From NCBI GenBank assembly GCA_027886175.1, contig JAJNNQ010000026.1:21048001-21112000 (forward strand): a stretch of DNA of 64,000 nt, given 5' to 3'. The stretch is from Phylloscopus collybita (Eukaryota > Chordata > Aves > Passeriformes > Phylloscopidae). Shown piece by piece: positions 13,801-28,600 of the stretch. The stretch's first letter is position 1; the number at the start of each line of letters is the position of its first letter. A model generated the notes under the pieces. The model had not been told where the DNA came from and ran no database searches. It worked only from the letters and a program-made list of their open reading frames with translations. The translations under genes were made by a program, and so were the position numbers.

Positions 13801-13996
13801 GAATAGAATCACAGAATCATAGAATAACAGAATTTCCTGAGTTGGAAGGGATCCACAAAGATCATCGAGTCCAACTCCTGGCCCAACACAAGATGGCCCC
13901 AAAAATCCCACCATGTGCCTGAGAGCATTGTCCAAATGCTTCTTGAACTCTGGCAGGTTTGGGGCTGTGACAACTTCCTTGGGGAGCCTGTAGTCC
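13801..13996 (-). mobile_element. CR1 LINE, truncated 3' tail
   Basis: The left end carries the CR1 terminal repeat in reverse complement (AGAATCACAGAATCATAGAA). It is followed by GAGTTGGAAGGGATCCAC, AAGATCATCGAGTCCAACTC and CCCACCATGTGCCTGAGAGC, all hallmarks of avian CR1 3' ends. The element reads on the minus strand and is cut off after GGGGAGCCTG near 13,990. As usual for CR1, there is strong 5' truncation, no poly-A and no clear target duplication. It is the least decayed CR1 in the window. Confidence 0.95.
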
Positions 13997-16900
13997 AAGA
14001 AAAAATTCTCAGCACTTGGTAGCTTTATTTTATTCAACATAAACAATGGAATAAAATTAGTATAAAATACTTTGGAATACCCCAATATTAAGATACGGAG
14101 CCAGACCATTTAGTTATGGGAGAGAAATAAAAGCTACTAATTTATAATAGTATTTCTAAGAAAATTTCCTATATCTAAATACTGCTTATCTCTTCTTTGC
14201 TTGACTCTCACAGCAAAACAGGTTTCTTTTTTTATTAGTACATAACAGTATAAAACCTATAAAATGCTCTTTTTCTCATCCAGCCTCTTTGCACAGCAAT
14301 TTGTCATACATAAAATATGACATAAACACTAAGATTGTATTCACTTTAGAATAACAGCATTATTCAGCAGAGTGGATTATTGCATTAGAAGGAGTGGGTT
14401 TCCTGGAACTCATTTATCATTTACTGCAGGATGCTGATATATCTGCCATTTCTCTCAGCTGGCTTTAAAAGGGTTTGTCCAAGACATGCAGCACTACTTC
14501 CTTTTCAGTGATTTTTCTTTACTTCCACCATGGATCCACTATAAACTACTCAGGAAAAAAAAATATATTTTGCTAAAGGGAGGACACTGCCTCTCACCCC
14601 TTCCTGCCCCAAAAGACAGTTAAAAATCAGTCAAAGGTGTAATTGTGAAAGCCAGCAGCAGCTTTATCTGGAAAACAGTAAAGCCCCCCACCAGGCCGAG
14701 AACAATGTGCTTCTGATTCACACTTTTCTTCTTCTCTTTACATCATCAACAATACTCTTTTTGGAGTTAGGTTTTATACCAACCAACATTCTGAACTGGA
14801 CATCTACATAAACTTTTAATAGATGATATGTTGGTCTCAGGGTGGGGTTGTGTTACTGTTTTCATTAGGTATTTTATTGTGGCAAGTACAATCATTCATT
14901 TGGACAGTTGCATATTCATCACTCTAAGTATCACCACTGTCTGTCTGGGACATCTGAAAACATTTTCTGAGCTTTTTTTTTTTCCCCCACTTGTTGCTAT
15001 TAATTACTTCAACAATGACTACTTAGCAGCCTCCCAGGGAGCATCTGCATGACAGTTGCTCATCAGGCTTCCCACCACGAGCAGAGCAGACTGACTGATG
15101 TCACTGTTCCGCTGCAGGTGGCCGCCTGCAGCCAGCCCCGCCTGGCGATGAACGCAGGGAGACAGCGACCGCAGCCCCCCCAGCTGCTGTGTCCAGCCCA
15201 TCTCCCTTGCCTGGCCTGCACTCAGTGTAAATCCTCGGCTGCCTGGCAGCTCTCAGGCAATGCCTTGGTACCATCAAAACCAACATCCAGAGCTGCACCT
15301 GCCAGGCAGAACGCTCTTGGAGAGAAGCACGGACACACGGAGACCAGTGATGAAGACCAGAGGCAGTTCCAACTCATTGCCTAGACATAACTAATCTTAT
15401 ATGCAAACAATTGTTTTTCTTCCCCTCTTACCTACCCCTCTGCCGTGTAGCCCTGACCTCCCTTATGCAACACACAAGTTTTATACTTACCCCTTTCCAT
15501 ATAACACGATTTGGGGTTAATTTGGCTTATCTTGTTGAAGTTTCACAGCTTTGTTAGTCTCCACTCTTTCAACACCTGCGTACACACACGCATCAAAACC
15601 ACTCAGTACAAGCAAGCTCAACTTCCAGCAAGCCCTGTCAGTTGAGCACTATTACCATGACAAAACAATATCTATTGTTTGATGGGGGACAGTGCCAGTG
15701 TGCAAACACACATGCATGACATATCTGCCCCCATTTGCATAAAACCAGTTAGAAGATCTTTCCAGCTGACTGCTGTTTAACAGAAGTGCCAGAGCCTAAC
15801 CTTGGGAACGAAGGCTGTGCTCATGGGAGAGTGGGAGTTTATGTTACCCTTACACACAGTGGGGCTTCTGGATGGGAGAACTGTCCCTCACCATCCCCTT
15901 CTGTGCAGGAACCAATTAGAATGACTGCAGGACCTCACTGTGAGCACAAACCCTTTCCACAACCAACTCTGTCTCCTTCTCTGCTGCTCTTCCCTTTCTT
16001 ACCCCAAAGCATGTCCTCTGCTGTGATGGTTCAGATTATCTTTAGCACAGACAGTATCTGTCATTCAGTTTGAGAACCTTTCTGCTGCCATGTCAGAGTG
16101 CTGGTGCAGAGGTCTCCTCCTGCCTATGTACGACCTGAACCCTCTTCCTCGCTAGCACAAGCAGCCCCACACCCTCCCAGACAGCATGTAATAGTAACTC
16201 AGGTTAATACTGCAAAAAACACTCCAGAAAATTTCAAGAATAAACTAATTCCTACACTTACACATTTTTTTCAAGGTCAGAAAACACCACTACAATAATC
16301 TAATGCCAACCAGCACCAAGGCACAAACTCCTATTTGAGCTAGATCCTATCTTCTATATACACTATTAAAGATGTGCAGCCAGGAAAAGCTCTGACTGAC
16401 AGAGCAGAGAAGAAAAGAACACATTTACCAGCTTCAAAATAATTTTCAGCTGGCAAAAGAGCACTGGAGATGTTCTTCCTCCTCAAGAAAAGCATGACTT
16501 TGGAGCTGCCAGCAGCAATGACGCAGCCCCTCCTGTACCCTCACAGCTGATATCTTGGGAGAGCACTGGGAGATGCGGTGAGGTAGGTGGACCAGTGCCA
16601 TCCAGTTCAGCACTGAATCATGGAGACAACGTGAATACATGAGATGTTTGGATATTGGCACAATATTCCTTAATATTGCTAGACTTCTGGCATGAGAGCA
16701 AGAGTCTGGCAGGCAGTGTGTCAATTAAAAGCTTAACAACGCTCAAGCTGAAAGTCTGTGGACAAAATCTTAGGGATGGAGTGGCCAGGGTGGGAGAAGG
16801 ATGTCTTCAGACAAGCATGGGTGGAAGTGCTGAGTATGTCCACTGTAACCCCCAGAGACGTGTGTGCCCATGTTATGGTGCACAGCATTACCATCAAGAG

Positions 16901-17969
16901 ATCACAATTTTTCCAGTTGCCTCCCACCACAGGGTACTGCAACAGCAAGAGGAAACCCAAATATCCAGGGATTTGGCACACCCTGGAAAATGGGCAAGTG
17001 AGAGAAATGGTACACAGTAGGGAAGCAGACACGGAGGTCATATTTTTTTGAATGGAATCACCCCACCAGTCAGCATAGTTAGGACAGCAATTTGGATTTC
17101 CTAAACCCCTGCACTGATCCCCCAGTGCTGCTGTTGAGAAATTGGCTGTAACTTCCAAGAAAAAACATTATTGATGAGCTAAATCAGCTGCATCTGATTC
17201 ACACAGGGAACTTGCTTTAGGAAAGATCCCAAACCTGCTGAATCTGCCAGGGGGTTCCCTCTGACCTCAGCAGACTTTGGAAGAGACCTGGAAAAACTGG
17301 GGTGCAACTTTAAATCATCTCTGAGGAGATCCTGGTAAGGAGAAAAGTGTAGGTTTAGGGACTTTATCTTATCCTATCCATGAGTTTGGACCAAAGACAG
17401 CAAAGACTCTCTGATGCAGTGCACAAAGCCTCTATGCTGCACACTTCCCATGGTGCTCAATGTTTTGGATTACACAGCAGCAGCTGAAGGGGACAAAGCT
17501 TTTCCTCTTGAGACCATGGGCTCAATTCTGCTTTGGCAGACAGGTCAGGTCAGCTTCCAAAACTGCTGTTTCCTGGCTGTGCAGGATCCTACGCAACACT
17601 CACAGGTGGTTTCTACTCCAAATCTAGCTCAAAGATGTTCATAAATGACAAAAAGATTCCAACACATATGAAAGGACACATTTGTCAGCTGTCCCAGCAA
17701 ATAGACTGGACTACCATGAGAAGGCATGTAAAGGCACAGGAACTGGGGCAATGAACAGAGATTTCCATACTGTCAGTGTTTTAGTCCAGACAATTACAAC
17801 GCTCTCTTCCCTATAAAATAAGCTGGTTTATCAAAATGATACCTAATATTTATCTACTGTATTGACAAACATAATGAAGCATGGAAGATCACTCTAGAAG
17901 ATCCCTGTCCCACTCCCTTCTTCCATTTCTTTTACTGCTTCTAGATAAAACACTGGAGGTTTTTTGCCA
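13997..17969. other. Intron 1 sequence without recognised genes
   Basis: Mostly AT-rich unique sequence. A modest GC/CpG-enriched patch lies at about 15,050-15,370, but it has no strong minus-strand donor beside it, so I do not call a promoter. Frames of up to 141 codons around 16,650-17,160 exist on both strands and do not resemble a known protein. Confidence 0.5.
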
Positions 17970-18105
17970 CTCCCCTCTAGATAACCTATTCCAGCTCTCT
18001 GCTCATTTAGCCCCTGATGTAGTTCTTTTGAGGCTTGGGACTCAAAACTACACAGAATATTCGCAGAGGGCTCTTGATGTGAGCAGCCCTGAAGTACAAC
18101 CTGGT
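17970..18105 (-). mobile_element. Ancient CR1 fragment
   Basis: The plus strand reads CTATTCCAGCTCTCTG, then a TTTGAGGCTTGGGACTCAAA segment, CTACACAGAATATTCGCAG and AGGGCTCTTGATGTGAGCAG. This is the order of the CR1 region reading CGTTCCAGCCCCTCA, GAGGGGCCCAAAACTG, ACACAGTATTCGAGG in the reverse complement of the element. Divergence is high, so the call is tentative. Confidence 0.5.
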
Positions 18106-21100
18106 TGCAGGGAGAGATACTGAGCAGAATATGTGTGCTGAAAGAGGAAACATCTGCTGGACTGTGAGCCTGGGAGCCAGCAGCATCCTTGAGAAGTGCA
18201 GTCAGCATCTTTCAAGGGAGTGGGGTGTCCAGAAACCAGAGGTGTCCTGAGATACCACCAAGAAGTACAAAACCAAGGAACTTATCATCTGAAAAGGTGA
18301 AAGAAGTGGGAAAGGTAGAAAAAGGGGAAAACATCCTGAGAAAATAAGGTTCAACAACTGCCACTGGCTGTTCTACCTGCAAGAACAGGAAACAGTGGCC
18401 TGAGATGTGAGAAATCATCATCACCTACTGATTCTCCCAGCTGAAAAAAAGAAATTAACAGCACCTCTTGGCTGCTGAGGTGAGTGTGTTGTACACCCTC
18501 TAACATCTCTGGGCCACAGACTTACTTTTTACCCAAACTGAAGCTTTATCCTCTGGATATTTCCTGCACTGCTTGTGGCTTTCCCACACAGGCTGAGCTC
18601 CCTGCACAAACTTCCCACAAGGTCTTCTACACAAAACTCTTCAACCCTCATTAGGGATGTCTGGTTGATTCCCAGCTTCATGACAAGGCTCATCATTGAT
18701 GTGAGACTCTGCCTGTTACTTTACTGGTCTTCCCCTGGGACCACTTCTGTATTACAGAAGCCCTGAAACCCCCCATGGCTGAAATCTTTTTACTCCTGTA
18801 GGCCAGTTAACCCTCCAGGTCATGACCACCACACCGTGAATTCCCTCTGATCTCCTCTACAGATCAATTTCTGCATCCCAGAGCCCTGGAGCTGGGCTTT
18901 GCTTTCCTTGCAACTGCATCAGACAGATCAAATTTACTTCCCAGCACGTTCCATATTCTCAGACTTATTTCTGCAGCTTAAACAGTAATTCTCTGCCTTG
19001 TAGGAATCAGAGATCCATTCTTACAGTGTAGTGCTTGGCACTCAATTCAGCAGAGTTTAATCCTCTTGATTTTGGACCTAGTGGAGCTAAATCCCCGTGG
19101 ATTCCCTCTCTTTTTGAAGTTCCTGCATTTTCTCCCTATCACCCTCCCACACTGCTTAGAGGTCCTTTCTGTCCCACCATCCCATTTGTGAATTGAGGGT
19201 TAAATGCTGTTTCTATTTTTCATAAGCTGGGGGGAACCAAAAAAGAACACAATTGAGTGTGATGAACTCAATGATCCTGTTTTAACACTCATTTCTCTGT
19301 AGTTACACAAGCAGGAGGGGCAGAAGCAGTAGAATATAACTTGCAGAACCAAATCCACAAACATTTCAGGCAGCAACAGAGAATGTATCTACCTGGAAAT
19401 CCTTCTATATTGTATAAAAGGATTGTTACACCTTGTTTTACAACATGCTGCAGTCCCCTCAGGAATAAAGCAATTACTTTCATTAGCAGCATCCCACAAT
19501 AAAAAATACCTAAATAGGTAAAATCTTCAAGAGAAAACAAGTCTGGGGAATAAAAATAACTTTAAAAATAAAACTAAAAAAAATAAGATGTTTTGCACAC
19601 ATCTGTATGTGTGTATGTAATCTGATGTGATGCTGTATGGCATGGCTGATCTTGCTTTCATGTTGGCTTGCAAGGGTGACAGTAGACAGCTGTGCAAAGA
19701 TTATCTCAATGGGAAAATCTCTGATGAGACCAGAAGGTGCACTGGTGATAGCATAATGAGGGATGCTTTACAAGGGAAAAGACTCTCCTTGGACCCTCAC
19801 AGTTAATAGCTCTCAAATAACTCACTCACCTTTTCAGTCATGGAAGCTGAGGACAGTGGCACCAAAGAGCTGGAGTAAACATTTGAAGCAAGCACTCTAG
19901 CTTACCATGGGAAAACACTCAGATTGGAAAAGAAATGTAAAAATAAACCAGTGCAGAAATTATCAGCAAATCCCAGTAATGACTTATCTTCTGCATGGAC
20001 TTCAGAAATCACATCACACTCTCAGGTCTAATTTTCTAAGCCCTAGTCAGTGATCCCACAAGACCAACTAGTCCTCCAGCACTGAGAATGCCTTGTTTTC
20101 CAGAAACAATTAAACACTTTAGTGCATGGAAAGGCCCTCCTTGTGCAGAGGATGGGGCTTCCTAGGGGGACAGTCTGTGACTTTGTCTTGAAGAACTCAA
20201 GCTAGCTAAGCTAGCCTCTTGCTTAGGGAAATCCCATTTCAATGGCATATTTTACACTCCTCGAGCCTTTGGTCCTCAAAAATGCAGCTCAGCAGAGGTG
20301 TACAAGGACAGCAGAAGAAGCAACCAAAGAACACAGCAGTGTGACACAAATACCACAACCCACTGCCACAGGCTCAGTCCAAGCTGTTCACAATCCCTAG
20401 CTATCCAGGAACTGGAATGCATTTCTAAAATGAAAATCCGTATCATTATTTTTATACATTTTAGACAAAAATTCTGAAAGGTTGCATTTGTTTTTTACTC
20501 ACTCTTAAGGATCTACAGTTCAGTTTTTTCTGATGAACATTTTATAGCTGTGTCTTGCAAGGCAGCCTCTGGAGAAGGACTATGGGGATGCCAGCTTCAG
20601 TCTTCCCCAGGATTGATGACAACAGCAAGTCTCTGCACACTGCTCCTGAGTGAGGAGAAACACATCATAAATGGAGCATCACAGCAGACTGAGAAACATA
20701 GATATTTAAAACAAGTGTTTTCTGCAGCATTCAGCTGCCTACATACACCTGGGCAAACCCAGGCGTTTCCTCCTGAGGTTCATACACCCACTTCCCATTA
20801 TAAACAAGTTCCAGCCACAGCTCTCCAGTTTGGTTCCCACTAACTGACCTCTGAAAATAAAATTGTGCAGCTCTCACTGCTTTGTAGGGACGAGGAAAAT
20901 GCAACCTTCATTTCTTCCCAGAAATCACATGACAAATCAATAAAACCAGGAAAGGGACAAGTTCACAACAGTGTTCACGAATGATGGAAGTCACTTGGCC
21001 TGCATGAACTTTTGAGAGCTCAAAACTGCTAAGGATAAATAATCTCTCTTGATCTCTGAAGCAGAAATCATTGCTGAAATGCCAGTTCAGTGACTTCAAT

Positions 21101-24100
21101 TAGAAAATGCTGTTGGAAGACCTTACCATCCATCCCTCTTTCCTACTAATTAAAATCACCACATAATTTAGCTGCTTTAGCTATCCTCTTTCCTAATACA
21201 TTTGGTTCAGCAGATGTGTTTAAATACAAAACCCACCTGATAATACATAAAGGCATTGGAAAACCAAGCACTAATTATGTCTGTGACTTGACCTTTTGGT
21301 ACTGTTTTGCTGACTGTGTTGTCAATGACAATGTCACTGTATTGTGAATACACCTTGCTGTTTCATTTTAATTGGAAATAGCAATTGAAATAAAAAGAAC
21401 CAAATAAATAAACTGTATTTAAACTACAAGTAGACTATCAACAAGTTCAAAGTGATGTGCAAAAAGACATAGCCTAAAGTGAGAATCAAGAAACAGAATT
21501 TGGAGAGACATCTCCAGAGCTCATCCCTTCTTACAGCCTGGATGAACCCATATGCTACTTCTGTTTAGGAATAAATGGTGTACTCTGAAAACAGGTTCCT
21601 GAAATGTCTCAGAGGTGGTAAAAGTTCCATAGATTATGTGCTGTGACAGTTTCATGTAGGAACTGGATTTTCACTTGGGTATCTTTACCTCTTATCTATA
21701 CTCTTTGAAAACTGTATACTAACAGAAGTAACTCCACATCAATGCCAACAGTCTATCTGGCAAACAGTATCGACAGCATGAAATTAACACACCATACTGC
21801 TAATTTACACATTACTTGTTAAAGACTACTTGCATCTGAAACTCAAGAAAAGGGTCCAAAAGGTGAAATAGATCCCTGTTCTGTATTTGTGAGGAAAATC
21901 AAGCAGCAGCAATTGGAAAGAGTGGCAGACAGTGTAGGAGGGATCCAGCAGCAATGTCGGGAACAGTTTAAGAGCCCAGGCATGCTACCCAGTATCTTGT
22001 ACGAGATCAGAGAACAAAAGCATGGGCAGGATTTCAAGAACATCAGGGACTGCAGACAGAAGACAGCTGATGTGAGGCTGAGGAGGAAGTGCACATGGTA
22101 ACCTTTGATGAGGAAGAGGTCAGGAAAGACACTGCCCAGCACGATATGAGCAGAGCTGGACTGGAAAAGTCACTGTACCACCAACTACTGACAGCACATT
22201 GAGCAACAAGGAGAAGAGAATTGCAGAAGGATCTAGAAGAGCAAATGTAACTGGTGATGGTCTGGGTTTTTTTCATGCTGGAAGAGGTTCAAATGAGCTT
22301 ACGCTCATGCTTGCAAAATCAGAGGAATGAGACATGAGGGTGGATAAGAGAAGAGATGAAAACACAAAGAAATGGTCCGAGATCGTTCATGATCATCAGG
22401 GCAAGTGGAGGGGTTAGCAAAGGAGGGTAGGCAAAGAACTTCTGCCTTTGCTGAAGAATGAAAGGCTTGCAAGACAGGAGAAGAGAATAAAAGCAATGAA
22501 AAAGCTTTTGACAGTATTCTCTTCAAAACGATTGCTGGGTTCCTATAGTGAGAGAGAACTGGAGGGAGAAAAAAGGAGAAAAAAATCTCCCAGGGACACG
22601 CCCATGCTGTCAAAAACCTCACTGGGGCTGCAGAGTAAATATTTACAATAAATTACTACTTCTTTATAAACTGTCATATTTGCTTAGTGCACATGATTCA
22701 AGAAATACACAGGTATTTCCCAAAATACACTCCAGTCCATTTAAGAGGAGATATTTCAAATTTGCTTTAGGTGAGAATAGAAAGTTTATATACTCCTCTC
22801 TTTTGTATCCATCATGCAAGTCTTTGTTAATAAAGATTATGGACACTTTTGTTCCCCTCCCTGCCATTTCTGATGTATGCACAAATCACTTAAAAAACCA
22901 ACACTGCAACTGTGATCTATAAGGGAGCCAATTTAATCACTGGAGATCAACAACAAAACTTTAATTATCCATAGTAAGACGAGAATTCGAGTTTAAGAAA
23001 GCGTGACTCTAAAACACTAATAAAGCTGTCCTCATCTTTGAACTGCCGCTATGAGTGTTAAGCATTTCACTTTAGATTAAATATTGCATTCATTCAATGT
23101 GCAGTGTTCCTTTGTATGCTGTATGCACAGAAAAAAACACACAAAGCTGTACAAACCTGGTTTTAGCCAAACTCATTATTTTTCATGTATATTAAGTATA
23201 TTTTAGCAGCATAAATATTAGTTATTATATTGTACAAGAGCAACTGTTCCTCTCCAGAACCATCAATTAAATATGTTCATATACATCAATTAGATGTTCA
23301 TATACTTACATTCAGTTAATAAAATGCAAAGCATCTATTTCACTACCTTTGAAATATAAATATGTTGAGCTCCACCATTCACCTGGTGTACCTGGCAAAG
23401 TATTTTAAGGATGTTGGAAAATACAATGACTTATAAAGCAAAGATTGACAAGGCTAAACAATGTTGATACTGATGCTGTAATTCTTCTAAATCCAGGGGA
23501 GACAGGTTTGGTTTAACAGTCTGTCAACAGGACAGTATCTTTGAAAATCAGCTGTTCACTAAAAGATGATGCTGTTCCTCAATACTGCAACTGAATAAGG
23601 TGGGGTGCATATTTTTCACAGTCAGTCAATCAATCAGTCAATCATCATCATTGATTAAACCCCATGTTAGTAAAGCCCACCTAGAGTCCTCTTGAAACAC
23701 ATTTGTTTTATTTCCTAATGGTGAGAAACCTTTGATCTGCCATGCTAGAGAAACAGAAGAAGAGAAAAACTCCTGAAAAAAGGCCAGTCTTACTGAGAAA
23801 TGAGTTGCAATTAAAGCCTTCCACACATTAGCCATAAAAAACAGACACAAAATTATAGCACACGCAGCAGCAATTTTTTAAACTGAATATTGGATTGATT
23901 GTACAAACCTGTCCTACTGAAGGGAGGCAAAAGAGAGCTGGCACTGTGCTTTATAATATATCTGAGGAACAGTACTCATAAAGGGGAGTGTGTAGCCATT
24001 CACAGACGGTGCTCATATTTTGTCATTAACCAAGTCACTCCAAGCGCTGGATGAAAGCAGAAACAGATGATCTGTTTTCTTTGAGACTTTTCTGCAAGTC

Positions 24101-25593
24101 CAGCCCAGTGGGGACATGTCTGTCTCTGGCTGCACACCCTGTAGAGCTGTATTGTGATACCTCCCTGAGAGCCTGGGCCAAGAAAACATGATTTGCCTGT
24201 GCAAAACTGAGTAGAAAAAATGGTAGACTTAGCTAGGCTAGGTTTAGCACAGTGTATTGGATGGTGAGTGTCTGAAGAGTGTTCAATAATGTGCATTATC
24301 AGGGCATGATATACTAAATTTCTTTCAAGATGACTGGACTTCACTATTAGTGAAAAAAAAGCTGGACTGAGTCATGTTGCAGCAGCCCTCAGTAATGGCA
24401 GTAAATTGAGAGCACAGTAAAAACCCCTCTCACACCAGGGCATGGCAGAGAGACAGAGTCTGTCCAAAGAGCCACTGTCATAGCTCATACCTGTTTTCAT
24501 GCGGCAACATCCAGAGGGGGGAGATGGTAATTGGGTCTCTTTGTTCATTCAGCTCTTAATCTCTCTGTTGAGACTGACAACGGGGGAGACCATTAGTGTC
24601 AGCTCTGCTGGGACTTTCTGTTATTAAGGCTACTTAAGCTTTTCCAAGTAAATTGCATGTGTCAAACTAACAGCACAAAGTGATGGGCAAAAAAGCCATT
24701 ACACAACTGCTCTCCCTTTCTATTGATCCACCCAGGTGCAAGGGGGAAGGGAACGGACAAAACCCTGGAGACTTCAGCCAATTCTCTGCAATTCCCTGCT
24801 CCTCCCACTCATTATTTTACACTATTTACAGGCAATACATTAGTCATTCCCTCCACTTCTTTCTCTTAACAGGAGGTTAACAACTGAACACATGAGTCCC
24901 TCACAAAAGCTTTGCAATAGTCACCACGCTGGATACATTTTGCTGGATAACTTAAATCTTTAAAAGGTTTGATTTAGATGAGTTAAATTTCCTTCTACTG
25001 CGGATGGAGAAAGGCAAACAACTGTAACGCAGGCACAGGAGCGCCCCCGTTTCTTTCCTGTCCATTCCTCTGACCACAAAGGGACAATCACCTCTAATTT
25101 TCACACACCTCTACTTAACGGTGCAAACCCCGTATCTAACAACAACCTGGCCATTCTTTGGAGAAAATATTTTGCTATGTCAAAGCTTCCATCTTCTTAG
25201 AGAAAGAGATAAAAATTGTTTCTAGACTGTCTTCTGAACTGTCGTAGCCCTTAGCTCCCATCTGAGGTTGCAGGATTCCCAGCACCTTTTAACCACCATT
25301 CATTTTGCTGTCATTTTGCATGTCCTGGTGCCGTGTTGACTATACCTATCTTTACATATGCAAAATCTTAAGTAGAAAAGAAGTATGATCCTTGAGCCTA
25401 TTTTATCACAGGGAATTCTTTGTTAACTTTGGTGATTTCACTCCAACTCCTGACACCCAGAGAGCTACAAGGCTTGTTATTGTTCATATTTACAAGTGGC
25501 TTTAAATCTTTAAATCTTTAGGGTGCTTTTTTGGATCTTGGAATATTTAGTCTGTGGATCTTGATCTATAACACATCATGCTGAAGAATTCTT
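18106..25593. other. Intron 1 sequence without recognised genes
   Basis: AT-rich single-copy sequence. A minus-strand AAAAG|GTGAGTGAG at about 19,829-19,821 is a strong isolated donor motif, but no convincing exon precedes it. A 70-codon plus-strand frame at 21,889-22,101 has a Gln-rich start and no recognised domain. No clear transposon was recognised. Confidence 0.5.
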
Positions 25594-25632
25594 TCTGCTA
25601 GGGTCAAATAATGTCTGCTAGGACAAATAATG
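25594..25632. repeat. Two-copy tandem duplication of about 19-20 bp
   Basis: TCTGCTAGGGTCAAATAATG (25,594-25,613) is followed directly by TCTGCTAGGACAAATAATG (25,614-25,632). This is a small local duplication with slight divergence. Confidence 0.85.
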
Positions 25633-28600
25633 TTTGTCATTAAAATCCATGTAGGCTTTTTGAGGCAAATGGGGATTTCCATCCTGCAATACAACTCCGA
25701 AATATGAATTGTAAAAGGAACAGTTCTTAATTCAAGTGTGGGTTCAACTGAACTATGGCATTTCTCTATTATATCTTATTTCCCTCTCTTTTGCTAGTTT
25801 CTTTACTGCTTTTCAGCAGAAAAACAAATGAGAGAGGGGAGAAACAGTATAGGGGAAGTTTAAGCAGATAGAACTTCAGTCCGTTTAAAATTAGAGATGC
25901 TAATTTCAGCTACCTGCAAAGCCACTGTAGGGCACACACATTAAAACCAGTTACTGTGACAGGCTGCAGGGCAGAGGCACCAGAGCTTCCTCGGTTCTCG
26001 CAGGAAAGCAAACCTTTATATTTATGAACTTACTGGCTGTTTATTTGCTCTCTGTTTCAAAGTTTCATGATGAGCACAAGAAGTTACGTCACTGTTTCAT
26101 TAAGTACCCTGACATTTTAGCTGGATGTTTCAAAGAGATTTATGCCCCTCCATCCAAAGGGGGCAAAAAGAGAGGCAAAGATGAACAAAGGGCTCTGGAG
26201 CACTATGACCGTGGGAATGAGGTGCCCTCCACATGAAAACAGAAGAGGTCTTCAGATAACAGAATGGACAGCCTATGAAATGTCACTTACTCAGCTTTCA
26301 CTAAAGATGGGGAGTTTTAGGACCACCATGTGTAGGAATTAATTCAAACAAATGAACAGGCTGCTGAATTTTTCCTCTAGAAGAATGTGATGGCCACACT
26401 GCCCCACCTCTGTCCCTCACCACCACCCTTCAGGAAAGACAAGGGACTGGGGAAACATATCCACAGGTAGCCCAGACCCATTCTCTTCAGTGACTCCAAA
26501 GCATGCTTAAGAAGACAGAAGGCAGTCCACACTAGGCACTTAATTTGGAGATTCTAAACATCCCTTTGGAGGAAAAACGTCTCTTTCCATTCAGTAAAAG
26601 AGAGTCCTAGGCAGACAGGCTGGTTTAAAAGTCAAATGTCCAAATTTGAATAGCCTGATGTTTCAACTAACACCTGAAACACTTGGCAAAATGACCTGTT
26701 CACTTTCCCACATTCATTCCAAATCATCATGTTAAAAATATATTAGCAAATACAGGAACTAAGCATACTTTTTATGTGTGTATGTGAGGGCAGTAGATTA
26801 ATCCTATTTCAGTCTTGGATATTAAAACCCAAGTATGGGATTCAGCCTCGGTGGTGGTTCCCACTGTTCTGCCACTACTGACCATTTCCAGTCTTTCCAT
26901 AAGAATCCAGCTCTGAGCAGCTGCACAGATACATCTGGACAGGCAAGGCAGGTCTGTCAGAAGGCACACCTGCTGTGCTGGTGACTGCATACCTGCTCAG
27001 CACACTGCCTGCTTCCCATCTGTGGCACAAATAAAAAGGGCAAAAGGTTCAAAATCAGCTAACACAGCTGGATAGCTACAACTTGGATATCTACAAAAAA
27101 ACCCTAAAAATATCCCAAATACCTTCTGCTTTATTTGTGCTCTTAAGAATAAGCTCCAACAGAAACAGCAGAGGGAAAGTAACAAACAAAAACCTAAACA
27201 AACAAATAAAAGAGTCAGGAGTTGAAAGGAAAATGTTCAAAATAAAATAATATATGTAATTTAAAGTCTTTTTGCGGGGTTTTGTGAGTTTTTATACACA
27301 CCAATTATTTTCAAGGTCTTATTAATTACGTACACCCCGAATATATATTTCTATAATACAGTCAACAGCTGTTACTTTTGTTAAGTCATTTGAGCACATG
27401 AAACAAAATCAGGAAACCCGTAACACCATTTGATGTGAAAGTCTCCAACCACAACTTTGTCAAAGGTTTCACTCTAAAACTCGTACTAAATGTTTAAGGA
27501 AGCTTAACGGAGATACTGTCTGATTCCTGTTCCCTGCTCATCTGCACAGGAGGGCGATTTCCCTTGCACATACAGACAAGGGTGAAGCCTCTGCTGAATT
27601 AGATGATGTAAAAGAAAATAACAGATAAATGTTTTTGCAGAATGAAAGAGAAAAAAAACCAAGTATCTCTGCAGTTCTGTCAGATTTTTTGATTACTGAT
27701 AACAATCTAAACAAGCGCAGTGATTTTAGATGCCTACCAAAGCAGCTCAAACTACATGGAATAAAGAAACCAGGTACTGAGATATACTCTAATTATCTCC
27801 CATCTACTTAGGATTGCTCTATGGCGTGTAGTAATGAAGAAATTTGATTCTTTATTCAGCTGGAACATAAAACAATGCATATGATAAAAAATAATAAATA
27901 AAATTTCCTTGACAAAAGAGAACCATACAGAATATCTGAAAGTGATTCCATAAACAAAAACCAGTGACTTAATAGCAAAGCAATTTAAATGTCTATATAT
28001 TTTTCACAAATTAAGGTAAAAACCATTTGATTGGTCATCTTGTTTGTATCAAAACAAGAAGGAAAATACTGCCTGAAAGTATACATAAGAGTGTCCCATA
28101 TCAGCTGCAGCAGCCAGCAGCTACCCAGGCTGTCCCCGGCTGTAGTCCATGGCAGAGGAACTGGATGTGACCAGAGCAAAGCAGCACAAACCCACCCAGT
28201 TGTACAGCAAACAATTCTGAATATCTAATCCTTACCAGCAGCTAAATGGATACATGGCTGGGCTGATGTTTTTTCCATTTCAACCCAGGAATAAAACCTC
28301 CCACAACTGCAACAGGAAAAAATACATTTCACTCAGCTTCATACCTTCTGAAGATGACCCAACATGCCCTGAGATTGTATATCCAAAAAGAAGATTCCTT
28401 AAGAGATTTTTTTGAGCAGCAGATTTAACTGGCATCTAAGTGAGGCATTGGGAGGAACTGATTTAATTTTAAGAACTAATTTTACATGTGATATTAAAAA
28501 TGTGGAATCTTGGCATCTCTGGTAATAAAGACACAATCACTTGCAACAAAATGTAAACTCAACAGTGAAATTTGAAATTTCTAATTTTTAACCAAAAAGG

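Noticed and set aside
15050..15370. GC-richer patch as another alternative promoter
   Set aside because: The only minus-strand donor-like site nearby (CTGGCAG|GTGCAG) is weak and CpG density is modest.
16733..17158. 141-codon minus-strand frame and overlapping plus-strand frames near 16.7-17.1 kb
   Set aside because: No recognisable domain, no splice signals defended, and overlapping frames on both strands. Probably chance openness.
21889..22101. Possible nested gene (Gln-rich 70-codon frame)
   Set aside because: No domain, no splice signals that extend it, and stops soon follow in all frames.
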